Below, piece after piece: positions 7,911 to 18,115 of a stretch of 54,286 nt of DNA. Made by a program: the position numbers and the translations under genes. The first letter of the stretch is position 1. Each line of letters opens with the position of its first letter. The notes beneath the pieces were generated by a model, which saw only the letters and a program-made list of their open reading frames with translations, had not been told where the DNA came from and did no database searches. Origin of the DNA: Deltaproteobacteria bacterium (GTDB lineage: Bacteria; Myxococcota_A; UBA9160; UBA6930); contig JAJDAP010000138.1 in the NCBI GenBank assembly GCA_029261795.1, positions 1 to 54,286 of the forward strand, in the 5' to 3' direction.

Positions 7911-9256
7911 GAGCGCAGTACCTGCGCCAGGCGGACGCCTTCGGCGAGCAATCGTTCGGCGGCGTCGGGAACCAGCGTCGACATGAGCACCTCGTAGGAA
8001 TGGTGAGCGTTCGGCTCCTCGAAGTTTCGCGGATGCGGCAGATATCGCAGCCATCCGTTGGCGATCGAGAGAACCGCCGCCTCCTTGCCCATGCGCTCTC
8101 GCCAGTCGGCTTCGACATCCACCGTCGGCTCGGCCGGCAACGCGAGCAGCCAGACGGGCCCGATCCGCAAGACCTGGGCTTCGACCTCGGGTTCGCTGCC
8201 GCCGACGAAATGAAGGGCCGTGCGACCGCGTAGATAGCGGCGCACCCGCGCGAGTCGCTCACGCTTCTGGTCCACCGGGTAGTCGGCGGTTCGCGCGTGC
8301 TCCATCGCGAAGAGTTCGCCCGTGCTGACCTCTGCGTCGAGAGGCAGGTCGAGGGCCTCGAAGGCTTCGCGCCGCTCGCTCTCGAGCTCGGCGTGGACGG
8401 GGATTCGAAGCCGTGCGGAGGCAGCGCCCACGCGCGGCTCGGAAACGGGCTCGGCGCGCCCGGCCGCTTCGAGGGCAGCCATACCGACCTCGCGCCCGAG
8501 CAGCTCCACCTCGTCGAAGCCCACGCCGAGGCTCTGGCCCGGAATCGCGAGATCCAGCAAACCCCGGGTGCGCGGATCGACGTCCGAGTGCGCGCTCAGC
8601 CAGAAGATTGGCGTCACGCCAGGCTGTGCCTCGCTGATCGCCCGATTGGCCGCTCCGACCCAGTCTGCCGAGTAGGCGAGATTCTCGTGTCCAAGCGCGG
8701 TGGGATGACACCCGTAGGTGTACGCCAATGCGAGCGGATCCCCGTCGGCACGATCGAGCCGCAAGCTCAGGATGTCCTCGTTGACGGGTCCGTCGAGCCT
8801 TCTGCGATTCCTGCCGATCCTGGCCGTCCCATGCCCGATCGAGAGACGCGCCGGCTCTGCGGCCTGGAACGCCTGGACCCCCGCCGCGACGACGGCGTCG
8901 AAGATCGGCGGGACATGACCCGGAAGCGGTTGCCCGGACAGGAATTGCATCAGCCCGGTGTCCGGACCCGAATGCGTGTGGATGCAGGTAACCGCAATTC
9001 GCTCCGCCGAAACGCCGGTCTCACTTGCTAGGCGTGCGCGCAGCTCGGCCGCCTGGCCGGGCCCCATCAAACAGAGATCGCAGGCCACGATCAGCAGGTC
9101 CGAGTCCGAGCAGAGATAGAGCGCCCTGGCGTAGAGCGGGTCGTTGGCTCGTTCGGCGGTTCCGGTTCGCGCCCCGTAGCCCATCATCGGCGCACCGATC
9201 TCGAGCGGGAAGGAAACGGCACTGACGCCCGCTCGAAACGTTCCAGAGTCCCTCAT
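7907..9256 (-). CDS. neutral/alkaline ceramidase-like hydrolase
   Basis: A 449-residue protein matching the N-terminal catalytic domain of neutral/alkaline non-lysosomal ceramidases, zinc amidases cleaving N-acyl bonds. Visible hallmarks are AGVSAVSFPLEIGAPMMGYG at the start, CIHTHSGPD with His93/His95, and TYGCHPTALG with His184, all in the zinc-site regions. It is shorter than genuine ceramidases (about 650 residues) and lacks their C-terminal immunoglobulin-like domain. No signal peptide is evident, so a cytoplasmic location and a substrate other than ceramide are possible. The start forms ATGA with the PhyH stop, and the stop forms GTGA with the asnS start. Family membership is firm; substrate unknown. 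Confidence 0.8.
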   Translation of the reverse strand: MRDSGTFRAGVSAVSFPLEIGAPMMGYGARTGTAERANDPLYARALYLCSDSDLLIVACDLCLMGPGQAAELRARLASETGVSAERIAVTCIHTHSGPDTGLMQFLSGQPLPGHVPPIFDAVVAAGVQAFQAAEPARLSIGHGTARIGRNRRRLDGPVNEDILSLRLDRADGDPLALAYTYGCHPTALGHENLAYSADWVGAANRAISEAQPGVTPIFWLSAHSDVDPRTRGLLDLAIPGQSLGVGFDEVELLGREVGMAALEAAGRAEPVSEPRVGAASARLRIPVHAELESERREAFEALDLPLDAEVSTGELFAMEHARTADYPVDQKRERLARVRRYLRGRTALHFVGGSEPEVEAQVLRIGPVWLLALPAEPTVDVEADWRERMGKEAAVLSIANGWLRYLPHPRNFEEPNAHHSYEVLMSTLVPDAAERLLAEGVRLAQVLRS

Positions 9257-10083
9257 TCGGACGAGTCTACCGACTCGAGATCGGCCGGTTGGTGAGCCGC
9301 GACCAGGCCCCTGTGACGGACGCGTTGGACGCGCATGAAACGCGGCCGGTCACCGAAGTTCGGCGCCCCGGTGTGCAACAACCACGGGTGACCGATCACG
9401 ACGTCACCGGGCTCGCCGGTCAGTTCTTCGATGCGAACGGGAACCTCGCCGACCCTGTGCTCGGCGCCGCCGAGGCCCTCACGCCACTTCATCGCGTCGA
9501 ACTCCCCATGGATCCCCTTCAGCCACGGATCACTGTTCATGAGCGCCTGGCGGGTCACCTTCATCTTGACCTTGCGAAGCTGCGGCTTCCGCTCGAGGAA
9601 CCTCGCGATCACCCGATGGGAACCCGAGAGCACCAGGGTTCCACCCGTCTGTGCCGGAACCTCACCGATGAAGCAGAACACCAGCGCACCCAGCAAACGA
9701 TCCGCGGGCAGGAAATACGGGAAGTCCGTGTGCCAGCCTGCCTTCCAGGTTCGCGGAGCCGTCTCCCGCACGGGAAAGGAAACCAACAACTGTCCCCAGT
9801 GCTTCGGGCGCTTCCAACTTCCGGTCCCGATCAGGCCGTCGAGCGCGGCGTGGAGTGCCGGGCCGTCGATCGGATCGAAGCTCGAATGCGTGCGCAGCGA
9901 CTGAAGGCCGACGCCAGCTGGCAACGCCCAGCTGGCGGGGTCTTCACGACGAACACCGTGCTTCCGGTGCAAGCCAACCCAGAGCCGCTCTTCCATCGTG
10001 GCCGCCTCCGACCGCGTGAAGACATCGGGAATCCGGATGAAGCCCCGTGTCTCGAATTCCGATCGTTGCTCCGGGCTCAACAT
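9253..10083 (-). CDS. phytanoyl-CoA dioxygenase (PhyH) family oxygenase
   Basis: A 276-residue non-haem Fe(II)/2-oxoglutarate dioxygenase. The iron triad is readable: GWHTDFPYF supplies His118 and Asp120, and the distal His is in GHPWLLHTGAPN (His232 or His237), followed by the conserved Arg of RPRFMRVQ. The start is ATG at 10083 (MLSPEQRSEF) with TGGAGGG upstream; a longer extension would run into the divergent permease promoter. It heads an operon with the ceramidase-like hydrolase (ATGA overlap) and asnS. The family hydroxylates acyl-CoA chains, betaines, ectoine and many secondary metabolites, so the substrate is unknown. The 73-bp gap to the divergent permease should contain both promoters. 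Confidence 0.83.
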   Translation of the reverse strand: MLSPEQRSEFETRGFIRIPDVFTRSEAATMEERLWVGLHRKHGVRREDPASWALPAGVGLQSLRTHSSFDPIDGPALHAALDGLIGTGSWKRPKHWGQLLVSFPVRETAPRTWKAGWHTDFPYFLPADRLLGALVFCFIGEVPAQTGGTLVLSGSHRVIARFLERKPQLRKVKMKVTRQALMNSDPWLKGIHGEFDAMKWREGLGGAEHRVGEVPVRIEELTGEPGDVVIGHPWLLHTGAPNFGDRPRFMRVQRVRHRGLVAAHQPADLESVDSSE

Positions 10084-10156
10084 CCCGACGTGCCCTCCAC
10101 CATCAAGACTCGCGGCAATCGAAACTTCCCGCACCCCGGCCGCGAACGGAGGTAGC

Positions 10157-11647
10157 ATGCGGCTCGTGGCAGACGATGGTTCGAGCAGCGGCGGCGTTGA
10201 ATACGACAACGCACCGGAGGGGTACTTCGAGAAACGAGGATTGCGACGTCACGCCCGGGTCGGCTCGCTCTGGGCCCTCGGTGTCGGCGCCGTCATCTCC
10301 GGCGACTTCTTCGGCTGGAACTTCGGGCTCGCCGCCGGTGGCTTCGCAGGCCTCGCCATCGCCACCGCCATCATCACCGTCATGTATGTCGGCCTGTGTT
10401 TCAGCATCGCCGAAATGGCGCCTGCCCTGCCCCATACTGGCGGTGCCTACTCGTTCGCCCGTTCCGCGATGGGTCCGAGTGGTGCCTACGTAACCGGCCT
10501 CGCGGAAGCGATGGAGTACGTCCTCACCCCCGCCGTCATCGTCGTCGGGATCGGCGACTACATGGGCGCGATCTTCGAGACCGGCGCGAACCTTGCACCG
10601 CTCTGGTGGCTAGGCGCCTACGCCGCGTTCATCGGCCTCAACATCTGGGGCGTCGAGGCCAGCTTCCGTTTCACCGTCGCCATCACGCTGCTGGCGTTGG
10701 GAATCCTGGCCGTCTTCTGGATCGGTGCGATCCCTCACTTCGACTTCGAACGCTTCGCCCTCGATATTCCGGCACGAGCGGGCGAAAGCGCCTGGCTGCC
10801 CTTCGGATGGCACGGCGTGTTGGCCTCGCTGCCGTTCGCAGTCTGGTTCTATCTGGCGATCGAGGAACTGCCACTCGCGGCGGAAGAATCTCACGATCCC
10901 CGCACCGACATGCCCCGAGGTATCTTGTTAGGCCTGGGAACGCTCGTCGTCTGCGCCTTCGCGACACTGATCCTTTCGAGCGGGATCGCGCCCGGCGCCG
11001 CGGCCCTCGGCACCTCGAGCGAACCGCTCTTCGAAGGATTCCGGACGATCTTCGGCGACGGCATCGGAACCAAACTGCTGGCCGGAATCGCGGTGGCGGG
11101 GCTGATCGCGAGCTTCCACTCGATCCTGTTCGCGTACGGCCGACAGCTCTACTCGCTCTCCCGAGCCGGCTACTTTCCCCGCTGGCTTTCGGTGACCCAT
11201 TCGACCCGCAAGACACCCCACCGCGCGCTCCTTGCCGGCGGCGCGATCGGATATTCCGTGGCGCTCCTGATCCACTTCCTACCGAACGATCACCCGGTCG
11301 GCGCTGTCCTGCTGAACATGGCCGTGTTCGGCGCGGTCATCTCCTACGTGCTCCAGATGGCCTCGTTCGTCCTTCTGCGCCTACGTCTACCCCACATGGA
11401 ACGTCCATATCGAAGCCCACTGGGGATTCCCGGCGCTCTACTGGCTGGCAGCATCGCGCTGGTGACCTTCGGAGCTTTGTTCGTGGTGGACCCGGCCTAT
11501 CGAAACGTCGTGGTCGGGGCCGCGCTCTGGTACGCGCTGGGGCTGCTCTACTTCGGGCTCCATGCTCGCCATCACCTCGTCTACTCACCGGAGGAGGCCT
11601 TTGCCGCCAGGGCGCTCGCCGCCGAAAGGACCGCCCGGGGCGAGTGA
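10157..11647 (+). CDS. eat: ethanolamine permease (APC superfamily)
   Basis: A 496-residue inner-membrane amino acid/polyamine/organocation transporter with about 12 membrane segments. The sequence closely follows proteobacterial ethanolamine permeases: WALGVGAVISGDFFGWNFGL, MAPALPHTGGAYSFARSAMG, LTPAVIVVGIGDYMGAIFET, LPLAAEESHDP, MPRGILLGLGT, YGRQLYSLSRAGYFPRWLSV and the C-terminal HRLVYSPEEAFA-like ending. ATG at 10157 follows GGAGG with good spacing; upstream in-frame codons read through the intergenic region and PhyH. No ethanolamine ammonia-lyase genes lie in the window, so ethanolamine may serve as nitrogen source or lipid precursor. Divergent from the PhyH operon. Confidence 0.85.
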   Translation: MRLVADDGSSSGGVEYDNAPEGYFEKRGLRRHARVGSLWALGVGAVISGDFFGWNFGLAAGGFAGLAIATAIITVMYVGLCFSIAEMAPALPHTGGAYSFARSAMGPSGAYVTGLAEAMEYVLTPAVIVVGIGDYMGAIFETGANLAPLWWLGAYAAFIGLNIWGVEASFRFTVAITLLALGILAVFWIGAIPHFDFERFALDIPARAGESAWLPFGWHGVLASLPFAVWFYLAIEELPLAAEESHDPRTDMPRGILLGLGTLVVCAFATLILSSGIAPGAAALGTSSEPLFEGFRTIFGDGIGTKLLAGIAVAGLIASFHSILFAYGRQLYSLSRAGYFPRWLSVTHSTRKTPHRALLAGGAIGYSVALLIHFLPNDHPVGAVLLNMAVFGAVISYVLQMASFVLLRLRLPHMERPYRSPLGIPGALLAGSIALVTFGALFVVDPAYRNVVVGAALWYALGLLYFGLHARHHLVYSPEEAFAARALAAERTARGE

Positions 11648-11744
11648 ATCTCGACAGGGGCAGCGCTGGCTCGCAGCTTCGAAACCGACATTTCGACATC
11701 GAGCCTGAACGCCGTTTCACCGATAGACAGGACTGGAGCGACAT

Positions 11745-13379
11745 TTGCACCAGTCCGCCGAAAATCGTGTCCTTCTCGTCACCACCAGCGACGCCGAAGC
11801 GACCACCGTGTCCGCGTGCTTGAACGCGGAGGGTGCCCAATCCACTCGTGTGAGTTCGGTAAGCGATGCCGCCGACCTGCTGCACGACTCTGCCTTCGAT
11901 GCGCTGCTGCTCTCTCATCCGCTTCCCGATGCGGACGTGATTGGCTCGTGCGCGACGCTGGCCCAGATCCCGGGCGCGCCCCCGATCCTCCTTCTCGACG
12001 TGATCGACGCGACCGAAGCGCTCGAAAGCACGGTGCCTTCCGAGATGCGTCCAAAGCGAATCCTCACGAAGCCGATCGACGCGGCCAAACTGGCCCATCT
12101 GATTCTCGAACTCGCGGTCCTCGCAGACGATGGCCTGGCGCGGTTGGAACCGGGCTTCGATCGCCTCGCCCAGCTGCTCGTGGAACTGAACCGAAGCGGC
12201 AAGACGGGCACGCTCAAGGTATGCGCCGATGGCATCGTGACGCGTGTGCACTTCCACAACGGCCTCGCGACCGGCGCGGAAGGCGGCTCCCTGCGCGAGA
12301 CCCTTGGGCGCATGTTGCTTCGCAAGAAGGCGCTCTCGGAAGAAGACTACGTCCACGTCATCGAGCGCATGACGGCACAGGTGATCGACAACGAACACCA
12401 ACGGATGGGCGAGGTTCTCGTCGAGCTCGGCCTGCTGTCCGGGGATGAAGTCCACGCCGCGCTCTCGGAACAGGTCTCCGAGAAGATCACGGCCTGCTTC
12501 CAATGGCGCTCTGCCGAGTTCGAGTTCGAAGAGATGGACGAGCCACCGCCGGGCGTCGAAGGCTTCGACATCCCTCCCATCGAGACACTCGTGCTACGCG
12601 GGCTGAAGCTCTATGTCCCGCCGGAGGAGATCCGCGATCGCCTTCAACCCGAGCTGCGGAAGACGGTCCGTCTCTCCAGGCCCCCTGCTGAAATCATGGC
12701 GCTCTTCCAGAGTGAGACGGCAGCCCGGAAGACACTCGCGCTCCTTGACGGAAGCCGCACCCTCGAAGCGTTGTTGGCGGGCGACGACAACGTCTGGTTG
12801 CTGGCCGCCCTGGTCTGGACGGGGAGTGCCGCACTGACTGAAGAGCAGAAGCCCGCCGCGCGTACGGCAACACCGCGGCGCGGTCGCCCCGAGTTCGCGC
12901 GAGAAGTCGTGCTACCTCGCAAGAAACCGGCGGCGGCTCGCAAGAAGCCACCCACCGAGGCCCCGATCGAGGAGCCCGCGGTCGACGAATCGAAGGCCAA
13001 GCTCGAAGCCGAGCAGCTATTCCGACGCGCCCAGGCTTCGCTATCGAACGAGAAATTCAGCGACGCCATCAAGGCGATGGCCCATGCCATCGAGCTCCAG
13101 CCCAACGAGCCCGAGTACCGCATGGTGGAAGCCTGGGCGACCTATTTGCAGGCCCGCGTCGATGTCCGCGTCGCCCGGGCCAAGGCCGTCGCCTGCGCCC
13201 GGCGCGTCAGCGAGGCAGACCCTCAGGCGGGCAGGCCCCACGGAATCCTCGGCCGACTGGCCCTCGATGACGGTGACCACGGCCTCGCCAGCCGGGAGTT
13301 CCAGGCCGCCCTGATCCGCGACCCGGAAGACGAGGATGCCCTGAGTGGCATGAAGCGCGTCCGAAAGCTCGGGAACTAA
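11745..13379 (+). CDS. pseudo-receiver / DUF4388 (PATAN) / TPR signalling protein
   Basis: A 544-residue cytoplasmic protein. Residues 1-125 have a response-regulator fold (beta strand VLLVTT, then FDALLLSHPLPD, and ILTKPID). The acidic pocket is lost, and the phospho-acceptor position reads Ser57 rather than Asp; the signalling Lys109 remains. This is therefore a non-phosphorylated receiver. Residues about 150-300 match DUF4388/PATAN (LVELNRSGKTGTLKVCADG, then VHFHNGLATGAEG), common in Deltaproteobacteria and Cyanobacteria signalling proteins. A basic Ala/Lys/Pro linker (about 385-425) leads to two or three TPR-like repeats to the end (AQASLSNEKFSDAIKAMAHA). The start is TTG at 11745 with GGAG six bases upstream. 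Partners are unknown. Confidence 0.75.
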   Translation: MHQSAENRVLLVTTSDAEATTVSACLNAEGAQSTRVSSVSDAADLLHDSAFDALLLSHPLPDADVIGSCATLAQIPGAPPILLLDVIDATEALESTVPSEMRPKRILTKPIDAAKLAHLILELAVLADDGLARLEPGFDRLAQLLVELNRSGKTGTLKVCADGIVTRVHFHNGLATGAEGGSLRETLGRMLLRKKALSEEDYVHVIERMTAQVIDNEHQRMGEVLVELGLLSGDEVHAALSEQVSEKITACFQWRSAEFEFEEMDEPPPGVEGFDIPPIETLVLRGLKLYVPPEEIRDRLQPELRKTVRLSRPPAEIMALFQSETAARKTLALLDGSRTLEALLAGDDNVWLLAALVWTGSAALTEEQKPAARTATPRRGRPEFAREVVLPRKKPAAARKKPPTEAPIEEPAVDESKAKLEAEQLFRRAQASLSNEKFSDAIKAMAHAIELQPNEPEYRMVEAWATYLQARVDVRVARAKAVACARRVSEADPQAGRPHGILGRLALDDGDHGLASREFQAALIRDPEDEDALSGMKRVRKLGN

Positions 13380-13413
13380 CAATCGTTACAGGCATGGTAC
13401 GCCGCCAGATGCG

Positions 13414-13443
13414 AAAACCCCCACCAGCTTCCGCAAGTGGGGG
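13414..13443 (-). terminator. intrinsic terminator of fbaB
   Basis: CCCCCAC (13418-13424) pairs with GTGGGGG (13437-13443), with CTT/AAG pairing inside the loop. Read on the minus strand, the GC-rich hairpin is followed by TTTT (13417-13414). It lies 45 bp past the aldolase stop at 13488 and between convergent genes, so it may also stop transcription from the plus-strand gene ending at 13379. Confidence 0.8.
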
Positions 13444-13487
13444 CCTTCAAACGAACTCCGTCGCCGCGAGCCGGGCCCAGCCGGCGC

Positions 13488-14405
13488 CTACGCCTGTGCG
13501 TAGATGTCCATGACTTCGTGCAGCAGGTCGATGGCCTCGGCCTTCGGTCGCTGGAACGAGTTGCGACCGATGATGGAGCCGAAGCCGCCACCCTCGGCGA
13601 TGCCGCGGATCTCTTCCATCACGCCCTCGCGATCCTTCGCAGGCCCGCCCGAGAAGATCACGATGCGGCGGCCATTGAAGGCGGCCTGGACGACGTGGCG
13701 AATGCGATCGGCCAGCGTCGCCACCGGAATCTTCTCGGCTTCGTAGACCTTGCGCGCTGCATCCTGCTCGATGTGATCGGTCGGCGGCTTGACCTTGATG
13801 ATGTGCGCGCCGAGCTGGGCGGCGATCTGTGCGGCGTAGGCCACCACGTCGATGGCGGTCTCGCCGGCGGACGAGATTCCTGAACCGCGCGGGTAGGACC
13901 AGAGCACGACGGCCAGGCCCTTCGCCTTCGCCTCTTCGGCGAGTTCGCGGAACTGCTCGTACATCTCGTTGCGCAGCGAGGACGCCGGGTAGATCGTGAA
14001 GCCGATTGCGGAACAACCGAGGCGGAGCGCGTCGTCGACGCAGCCCGTCACGGCCGAGCACGGATCCGCGCCGCCGTAGAGCGAATCGGAGTTGTTGAGC
14101 TTCAGGATCGTCGGGATGTCGCCGGCGAACTCGCCCGAACCCGCTTCGAGAAAACCGAGCGGCGCGGCGTAGGCGTTGCAGCCCGCGTCGATGCCGAGTT
14201 CGAAGTGGTAGCGCGGGTCGTAGCCCACTGAATTCTTGGCGAAGCTGCGGGCGGGACCGTGCTCGAAGCCCTGATCGACCGGGAGGATCACGACCTTGCC
14301 GGTGCCACCGAGCCGGCCGTGGTTCAGGATCCGGCTCAGGTTCGTCAGGGTGCCGGGGTTCTCGGATCCATACCAGCTGAGAATTTCCTTGACCTGCTTG
14401 CTCAT
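13488..14405 (-). CDS. fbaB: class I fructose-bisphosphate aldolase (FbaB/DhnA type)
   Basis: A 305-residue Schiff-base aldolase of the archaeal/DhnA type, interconverting fructose-1,6-bisphosphate with dihydroxyacetone phosphate and glyceraldehyde-3-phosphate. Hallmarks are VVILPVDQGFEHGP (38-51), LKLNNSD (101-107), AIGFTIYPAS, LWSYPRGSGIS, the Schiff-base lysine in HIIKVKPPTDH (Lys204 or Lys206), and the C-terminal phosphate-binding FSGGPAKD and GGGFGSIIGRNSFQRP. ATG at 14405 has GGAG about 11 bases upstream. It is monocistronic, bounded by the terminator at 13414-13443 and a 220-bp intergenic region shared with the divergent cyclophilin gene. Confidence 0.92.
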   Translation of the reverse strand: MSKQVKEILSWYGSENPGTLTNLSRILNHGRLGGTGKVVILPVDQGFEHGPARSFAKNSVGYDPRYHFELGIDAGCNAYAAPLGFLEAGSGEFAGDIPTILKLNNSDSLYGGADPCSAVTGCVDDALRLGCSAIGFTIYPASSLRNEMYEQFRELAEEAKAKGLAVVLWSYPRGSGISSAGETAIDVVAYAAQIAAQLGAHIIKVKPPTDHIEQDAARKVYEAEKIPVATLADRIRHVVQAAFNGRRIVIFSGGPAKDREGVMEEIRGIAEGGGFGSIIGRNSFQRPKAEAIDLLHEVMDIYAQA

Positions 14406-14570
14406 GGGGGGTCTCCGGTTCTAGGGCCGACACCGTCGGCCAGGGCCCCTCGACGGAGGCCAGATTTGCGGCAGGAGTATTGCCGTGAGGCGCGCACTTC
14501 GCACCCCGAATTCCCTGGGAATGGGTGAATCCGCGCCTGCGTGCTCGCGATCGACGCCCTAGGATCTGCC

Positions 14571-14599
14571 CCCACCCCAGGGGCTTGCCTTGGGGTGGG
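14571..14599 (+). promoter_or_regulatory. stable hairpin just upstream of the cyclophilin RBS
   Basis: CCCACCCCA (14571-14579) pairs perfectly with TGGGGTGGG (14591-14599), and the stem can extend by a G-U and two G-C pairs to a five-base loop. It ends about 10 bases before the GGAGAAGGAAGAG ribosome-binding region of the gene starting at 14626. There is no T-run, so it looks more like a leader stem (mRNA stability or accessibility) than a terminator. The rest of the 14406-14625 gap should hold the divergent promoters; none is clear. Confidence 0.45.
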
Positions 14600-14625
14600 T
14601 GACCCACGGAGAAGGAAGAGTGACA

Positions 14626-15258
14626 ATGCGTTTTGCCAAAGGGCTGCTTGCCGCCGCACTGCCGATCCTGTGCGTTGCCGTTTCCGCTTGCGGAGACGCA
14701 TCGGAGATTTCTACGACCCCAACCGCTGCAGAACCCAGCGCTGTTGCCACAAAAGGAATGCAAATGGTCACGTTGAAGACGAGCCATGGCGATATCACGA
14801 TCGAACTCGACACAGAAAAAGCTCCCATCTCGGCGGAGAACTTCCTCCAGTACGTCGATGACGGACACTTCGACGGGACCGTCTTCCACCGCGTGATCCC
14901 GGGCTTCATGATCCAGGGCGGCGGCTTCACCGCCGACATGAACCAGAAGCCGACGCGAGACGAAATCAAGAACGAGGCGGAAAACGGCCTCGAGAACGAC
15001 CGCGGCACGCTCGCCATGGCGCGCACCAACGTCGTCGACAGCGCCACCGCACAGTTCTTCGTCAACCTCGTGGACAACGACTTCCTGAACCACACCGCAC
15101 CGACGGCACAGGGCTTTGGCTATGCGGTGTTTGGCCGGGTCAGCGCCGGGATGGACGTGGTCGACGCCATCGCCCAGGTCGCGACGAGCAACACGGGCAT
15201 GCACCAGAATGTCCCAACCGAGCCCGTGGTCATCGAGAAGGCGGTTCGCGCTGAGTAG
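14626..15258 (+). CDS. cyclophilin-type peptidyl-prolyl isomerase, lipoprotein
   Basis: A 210-residue PPIase catalysing cis-trans isomerisation of prolyl bonds. ATG at 14626 follows AAGGAAGAG and gives a signal peptide ending in a lipobox (VAVSAC), so the long form is probably a periplasmic lipoprotein with a short Thr/Ala/Pro linker. The cyclophilin domain (about residues 47-210) has the active-site block FHRVIPGFMIQGGGF and later MARTNVVDSATAQFFVNLVDN. A second start, ATG at 14764, has AAAAGGA six bases upstream. It would yield a 164-residue cytosolic protein, exactly the length of E. coli PpiB, so the gene may make two forms. Family assignment is firm; dual localisation is inference. Confidence 0.92.
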   Translation: MRFAKGLLAAALPILCVAVSACGDASEISTTPTAAEPSAVATKGMQMVTLKTSHGDITIELDTEKAPISAENFLQYVDDGHFDGTVFHRVIPGFMIQGGGFTADMNQKPTRDEIKNEAENGLENDRGTLAMARTNVVDSATAQFFVNLVDNDFLNHTAPTAQGFGYAVFGRVSAGMDVVDAIAQVATSNTGMHQNVPTEPVVIEKAVRAE

Positions 15259-15422
15259 AGGCGCGACCACCGACGCCTAGCAAGCCATTCCGAAGCATCG
15301 AAACCGGCTCGGCCGAGCGGTTGCTGGGAGGCCCAATGGGCCGAGTTCGAGCGCCAGGTTCTCGTCTGCCGCCGCCTGACCGGGCGCTTCAGAAAAGCCC
15401 ACTGGCGGCCGATACACGCCCC

Positions 15423-16388
15423 ATGCATGCGTCTTCCCTGCTCGGATGTGTCCTGCTGAGCCTCACGCTTGCGGCTCCGGCCTGGGCCGGCTTCTACGAG
15501 TGCCGGAACAACGACGGTCGGGTGATGTTCCAGGACCGCCCCTGTGCAGAGGGGATGGACTCGAAGGAGCGGGAGGAACCGCAGCGCGGAATCACCCGGG
15601 CCGCGAGTGACCCGGCGCCCATCGAAACAGGGGAACCGCCGGCGGCTCCGGTGCGACCGCTGACGACCCGCATCGAGGCGCCCGTTCGGGTTCCCTCGGA
15701 CCAACGTTATGTGGTGGACGACTCATTGCTCGAGAGCGACGAGTGGCAGGAGATGTTGGCGGCCGCCCGGGAAGCGCACCAGCACGGAACCCTCGTCCGG
15801 GTCTTCCTCGAGCACGCCACCGAGTCCGACCTGATCCAGGCCTCTGCAGCGAAGATCTCCGACCCGGCGCGGAGCCAGGGCGGCGGCGCCCAGCGTCAGT
15901 TTCCGAGCGGCACCTTCCTGCTCCTCGAACACCCGGGCGGCTCCGGCGAAACCGGCCGGGCCTCACTCGAACTCGGCAATCGCCGCCACGGCGTCTCGAC
16001 GATCTGGCTTCCCGTAGCGCCTGACGAAACGATCGCGGCCGGCGGCGACATCGTGCTCGGCCGCATGGCCCTCAGCCAGATGGGCGAGATCGAGGTACGG
16101 TTACCGGCCGGCTATCGCATCGGATCCCTCGTCGTGGGTCCGCTGGTCGTCGGTGGACCGTTCGGTCACGAGTTCGAGTGCAACACCAATGGCTCGTGCC
16201 GCGCCTCCGGCCTCGCGCCGGGCCCGTACAAGCTCCAGTTCCCGAAGATCGACGCGGAGCGCAGCCGATTCGATGCGAGCGTCGAACCCGGAAAGCGCTT
16301 GATCCTCGACTTCCGCCCGGGTAGCGCGAAGAAGATCATGATCGTCGAACGCCGGACTGCGCCGATCCTTCCGGCGTCCCAGGACTGA
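15423..16388 (+). CDS. exported DUF4124-domain protein
   Basis: A 321-residue protein with a clear Sec signal peptide (MHASSLLGCVLL..., cleavage after AWA at about residue 21), followed directly by a DUF4124 module (GFYECRNNDGRVMFQDRPC) of the kind found at the N-terminus of many periplasmic proteins. The middle is Pro/Glu/Arg-rich and low in complexity. The C-terminal half is predicted beta-rich and ends in a segment like a carboxypeptidase-regulatory fold (GLAPGPYKLQFPKID...). Function unknown. ATG at 15423 was chosen for the signal peptide; it has no strong ribosome-binding site. Bounded downstream by the terminator at 16396-16427. A second DUF4124 protein lies at 27725-28396. Confidence 0.72.
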   Translation: MHASSLLGCVLLSLTLAAPAWAGFYECRNNDGRVMFQDRPCAEGMDSKEREEPQRGITRAASDPAPIETGEPPAAPVRPLTTRIEAPVRVPSDQRYVVDDSLLESDEWQEMLAAAREAHQHGTLVRVFLEHATESDLIQASAAKISDPARSQGGGAQRQFPSGTFLLLEHPGGSGETGRASLELGNRRHGVSTIWLPVAPDETIAAGGDIVLGRMALSQMGEIEVRLPAGYRIGSLVVGPLVVGGPFGHEFECNTNGSCRASGLAPGPYKLQFPKIDAERSRFDASVEPGKRLILDFRPGSAKKIMIVERRTAPILPASQD

Positions 16389-16395
16389 CAACGAA

Positions 16396-16427
16396 AAACG
16401 CCCCGCGGCCGAAGCCACGGGGCGTTT
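16396..16427. terminator. bidirectional intrinsic terminator
   Basis: AAACGCCCCG (16396-16405) and CGGGGCGTTT (16418-16427) form a perfect 10-bp stem around a 12-base loop that itself can pair (GGC/GCC). The A-run on one side and T-run on the other let it work in both directions. It sits between the convergent DUF4124 gene (plus) and groEL (minus). Confidence 0.85.
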
Positions 16428-16453
16428 CGTCGTTCACCGGGTGAACGGGATGG

Positions 16454-18103
<1,650 letters not shown>

Positions 18104-18115
18104 GATCGGCTCCTC

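Noticed and set aside
7911..8054. N-terminal extension of asnS
   Set aside because: It overlaps the ceramidase-like gene and is Arg-rich with no OB-fold similarity; GTG at 7910 gives a GTGA overlap.
15300..15323. Palindrome GCTCGGCCGAGC with partly paired flanks
   Set aside because: The dyad has no loop, so it is a poor hairpin, and short GC palindromes are expected in such GC-rich DNA.
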